NCBI RefSeq assembly: GCF_010681825.2 | Contig: NZ_CP066776.1 | Span: 2,604,001-2,668,000 of the forward strand | DNA length: 64,000 nucleotides | Source of the DNA: Sulfuriroseicoccus oceanibius | GTDB lineage: Bacteria > Verrucomicrobiota > Verrucomicrobiia > Verrucomicrobiales > SLCJ01 | Reading direction: 5' to 3' | In this document: piece after piece, positions 63,619 to 64,000 of the stretch | How the letters are laid out: each line of letters starts with the position of its first letter | How positions within the stretch are numbered: the stretch's first letter is position 1 | Position numbers and translations under genes: made by a program | The notes under the pieces: model-generated | Databases searched by the model: none | What the model was told of the DNA's origin: nothing | The model's input: the letters and a program-made list of their open reading frames with translations, nothing else

Positions 63619-64000
63619 TTAAACACCCACCAACAAACGGGTCGGCTGCTCGATACATTCTTTGATTCGGATCAAGAATGTCACAGCTTCCTTGCCGTCG
63701 ATCAGACGGTGATCGTAGCTCATTGCGAGGTACATCATTGGACGGATCTCTACTTTTCCATCCACAGCAACCGGGCGCTGCTGGATGGTGTGCATCCCGA
63801 GAATTCCGCTCTGTGGTGGGTTCAAGATCGGAGTCGAAAGCAACGATCCATAGGTTCCGCCATTCGAAACGGTAAACACACCGCCCTGAAGATCCGACAT
63901 CTGCAAAGCACCACTTTGTGCTTTCTGTGCGTAGTCGATAATATCGCGCTCGATCTCTGCGAAGCTCTTCTTATCACAATCGCGCAACACAGGAACGACC
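63619..64000 (-). CDS. sucB: Dihydrolipoyllysine succinyltransferase, E2 of 2-oxoglutarate dehydrogenase (partial)
   Basis: The last 126 codons are visible; the N-terminal part (lipoyl and E3-binding domains) lies beyond 64000. The catalytic core is recognised by [35 protein letters not shown] and the active-site histidine in [14 protein letters not shown], which is the pattern of E. coli SucB. The final residues [13 protein letters not shown] are standard for the family. The frame is open to the window edge. Confidence 0.95.
   Translation of the reverse strand, partial: VVPVLRDCDKKSFAEIERDIIDYAQKAQSGALQMSDLQGGVFTVSNGGTYGSLLSTPILNPPQSGILGMHTIQQRPVAVDGKVEIRPMMYLAMSYDHRLIDGKEAVTFLIRIKECIEQPTRLLVGV

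Overview
The window is chromosomal DNA of a Gram-negative bacterium that I place in the Verrucomicrobiota, probably Verrucomicrobiales. The grounds are moderately high GC with GC-rich third codon positions, a TIGR02597-type secreted protein beside a PEP-CTERM protein, an ExbB-type channel with its own signal peptide, few clear Shine-Dalgarno sequences, and closest recalled resemblance of several proteins to that phylum. Placement rests on recognition of families, not on a search. I see no rRNA, tRNA, CRISPR array, prophage or intact transposase gene.

Layout. 0-5.9 kb: uvrC (cut by the window edge), exbB-exbD, a TPR protein. 7.1-16.8 kb: secreted unknown, M23 peptidase, CDF transporter, ileS, lspA, a NYN-LOTUS protein and an orphan gene. 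16.9-23.7 kb: gpmI, then a tetrapyrrole operon (ccsA/hemX-like, hemA, hemC, fused cobA-hemD). 23.8-28.8 kb: apt, an O-antigen ligase/polymerase, gcvT-gcvH and a rhomboid-like protein. 29.1-39.2 kb: hom-thrC-lysC (threonine branch), TauE, DoxX, a parvulin isomerase, gcvP and a solitary nuoA. 39.7-49.7 kb: dinB, TIGR02597 and PEP-CTERM proteins, a MYG1-like protein, pyrF-pyrE, phoH, a secreted unknown, argC-pabC. 49.9-53.3 kb: gapA-pgk-tpiA. 53.6-64 kb: fabG, a membrane GDPD, two paralogous glycosyltransferases, a cysteine-less thioredoxin-like protein, rdgB, selB, a small HTH protein and the end of sucB.

The coding part is mostly housekeeping. The unusual part is the intergenic DNA. Seven intergenic islands in the first 29 kb (about 0.3-1.3 kb each), plus an inverted piece near 62.6 kb, are mosaics of related repeat modules in a conserved order. 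Separately there are three copies of a 203-206 bp MITE-like element with 17-bp terminal inverted repeats, and three copies of a multi-hairpin element whose stems differ by compensatory base changes. These three repeat classes are the best candidates for something undescribed. Other points of interest are the NYN-LOTUS gene with its compositionally different partner, a glutamyl-tRNA reductase too short for the usual dimerisation domain, an isolated nuoA, a probably inactive rhomboid fused to a zinc ribbon, and selB, which predicts selenocysteine use.

Most strong terminators lie behind minus-strand genes and mark transcription-unit ends well. Start codons were mostly chosen by family alignment and signal-peptide position, because ribosome-binding sites are weak.
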